Positions 63,884-64,000 of a DNA stretch of 64,000 nt are shown one piece after another. Position numbers and translations under genes: made by a program. Below the pieces are notes generated by a model. It made no database searches and was not told where the DNA came from. It was given only the letters and a program-made list of their open reading frames with translations. Position 1 is the first letter of the stretch. Every line of letters begins with the position of its first letter. This stretch comes from Rosenbergiella nectarea (GTDB taxonomy: Bacteria; Pseudomonadota; Gammaproteobacteria; Enterobacterales; Enterobacteriaceae). The stretch spans positions 1,773 through 65,772 of the forward strand of contig NZ_FOGC01000013.1 of the NCBI RefSeq assembly GCF_900111105.1. Reading direction: 5' to 3'.

Positions 63884-64000
63884 ATGCCACAGTTATCTCG
63901 TTATAGTGATTCGCGCGTCGAGAAGCTTCTCGACGAACTTTCTAAAGTCCTTGAAATGGATAAGGCCCCGACCGACCTCTCCTTAATGGTGCTCGGTAAT
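63884..64000 (+). CDS. yejL: YejL family protein (5' part)
   Basis: The first 39 codons of yejL are present before the window ends. [19 protein letters not shown] and [13 protein letters not shown] match the small conserved YejL (DUF1414, about 75 residues in E. coli), a protein of unknown function that usually precedes yejM. The start is fixed by the conserved terminus. A TACAAT/GATAAT-like -10 lies about 15-25 bp upstream. Confidence 0.93.
   Translation, partial: MPQLSRYSDSRVEKLLDELSKVLEMDKAPTDLSLMVLGN

Overview
The window is a chromosomal segment of a gamma-proteobacterium of the order Enterobacterales. The gene content and gene adjacencies match enteric families throughout: plaP-yeeZ-hisLGDCBHAFI, gnd, galE-galF, asmA-dcd-udk, mrp/metG, folE-lysP-yeiE-nfo-fruAKB, yeiP-lpxT-mepS and rsuA-radD-rplY-yejK-yejL. 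Several segments that lie far apart in Escherichia coli are joined directly here, and many accessory loci are missing. This suits a compact plant- or insect-associated lineage such as an Erwiniaceae member (Tatumella- or Rosenbergiella-like), but the genus is a guess.

Positions 1-5935 are the integrase-proximal end of a lambdoid prophage that continues beyond the left edge. It carries the tail of a DUF551-type gene, small early genes, a Red-like recombination cassette (Bet annealing protein and YqaJ/lambda-type exonuclease), modular small proteins, an AlpA-type excisionase/regulator and a P4-type tyrosine integrase. The integrase abuts the 5' end of sbcB, and the gap holds a 20-bp-periodic TGTAC repeat array. 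No structural phage genes are visible in the window.

Positions 5936-17780 run sbcB, a small lipoprotein gene, plaP with an overlapping upstream small ORF, yeeZ, and the complete histidine operon with its leader peptide and attenuator. Positions 17919-22954 form a minimal surface-polysaccharide locus: a Wzm/Wzt ABC exporter without any glycosyltransferase, then gnd, galE and galF on the other strand. Positions 23046-32523 hold asmA, dcd, udk, a PAP2 protein, yegD with an internal stop codon, trhP, yegS, and thiMD under a TPP riboswitch. Positions 32669-40693 are more variable: a frameshifted dsdC next to an intact dsdA, an orphan idnO-like SDR behind a CRP-like site, a DUF4056-like exported protein, ahpCF and mrp.

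Positions 40865-64000 are mostly housekeeping genes: metG, cdd, maeA, sanA/yeiB (overlapping tail to tail), folE, a PtrR-like LysR regulator, lysP, yeiE, nfo, the fructose PTS operon with a Cra operator, yeiW, yeiP, lpxT, mepS, rsuA, radD, rplY, yejK and the start of yejL.

The genes combine into histidine synthesis, nucleotide-sugar supply with polysaccharide export, pyrimidine salvage (udk, cdd, dcd), thiamine salvage, peroxide defence, fructose uptake and DNA repair (sbcB, nfo, radD). The least explained parts are the uncharacterised prophage genes at the anti-RecBCD position, the repeat array at the integrase, the plaP upstream ORF, and the two decaying genes.
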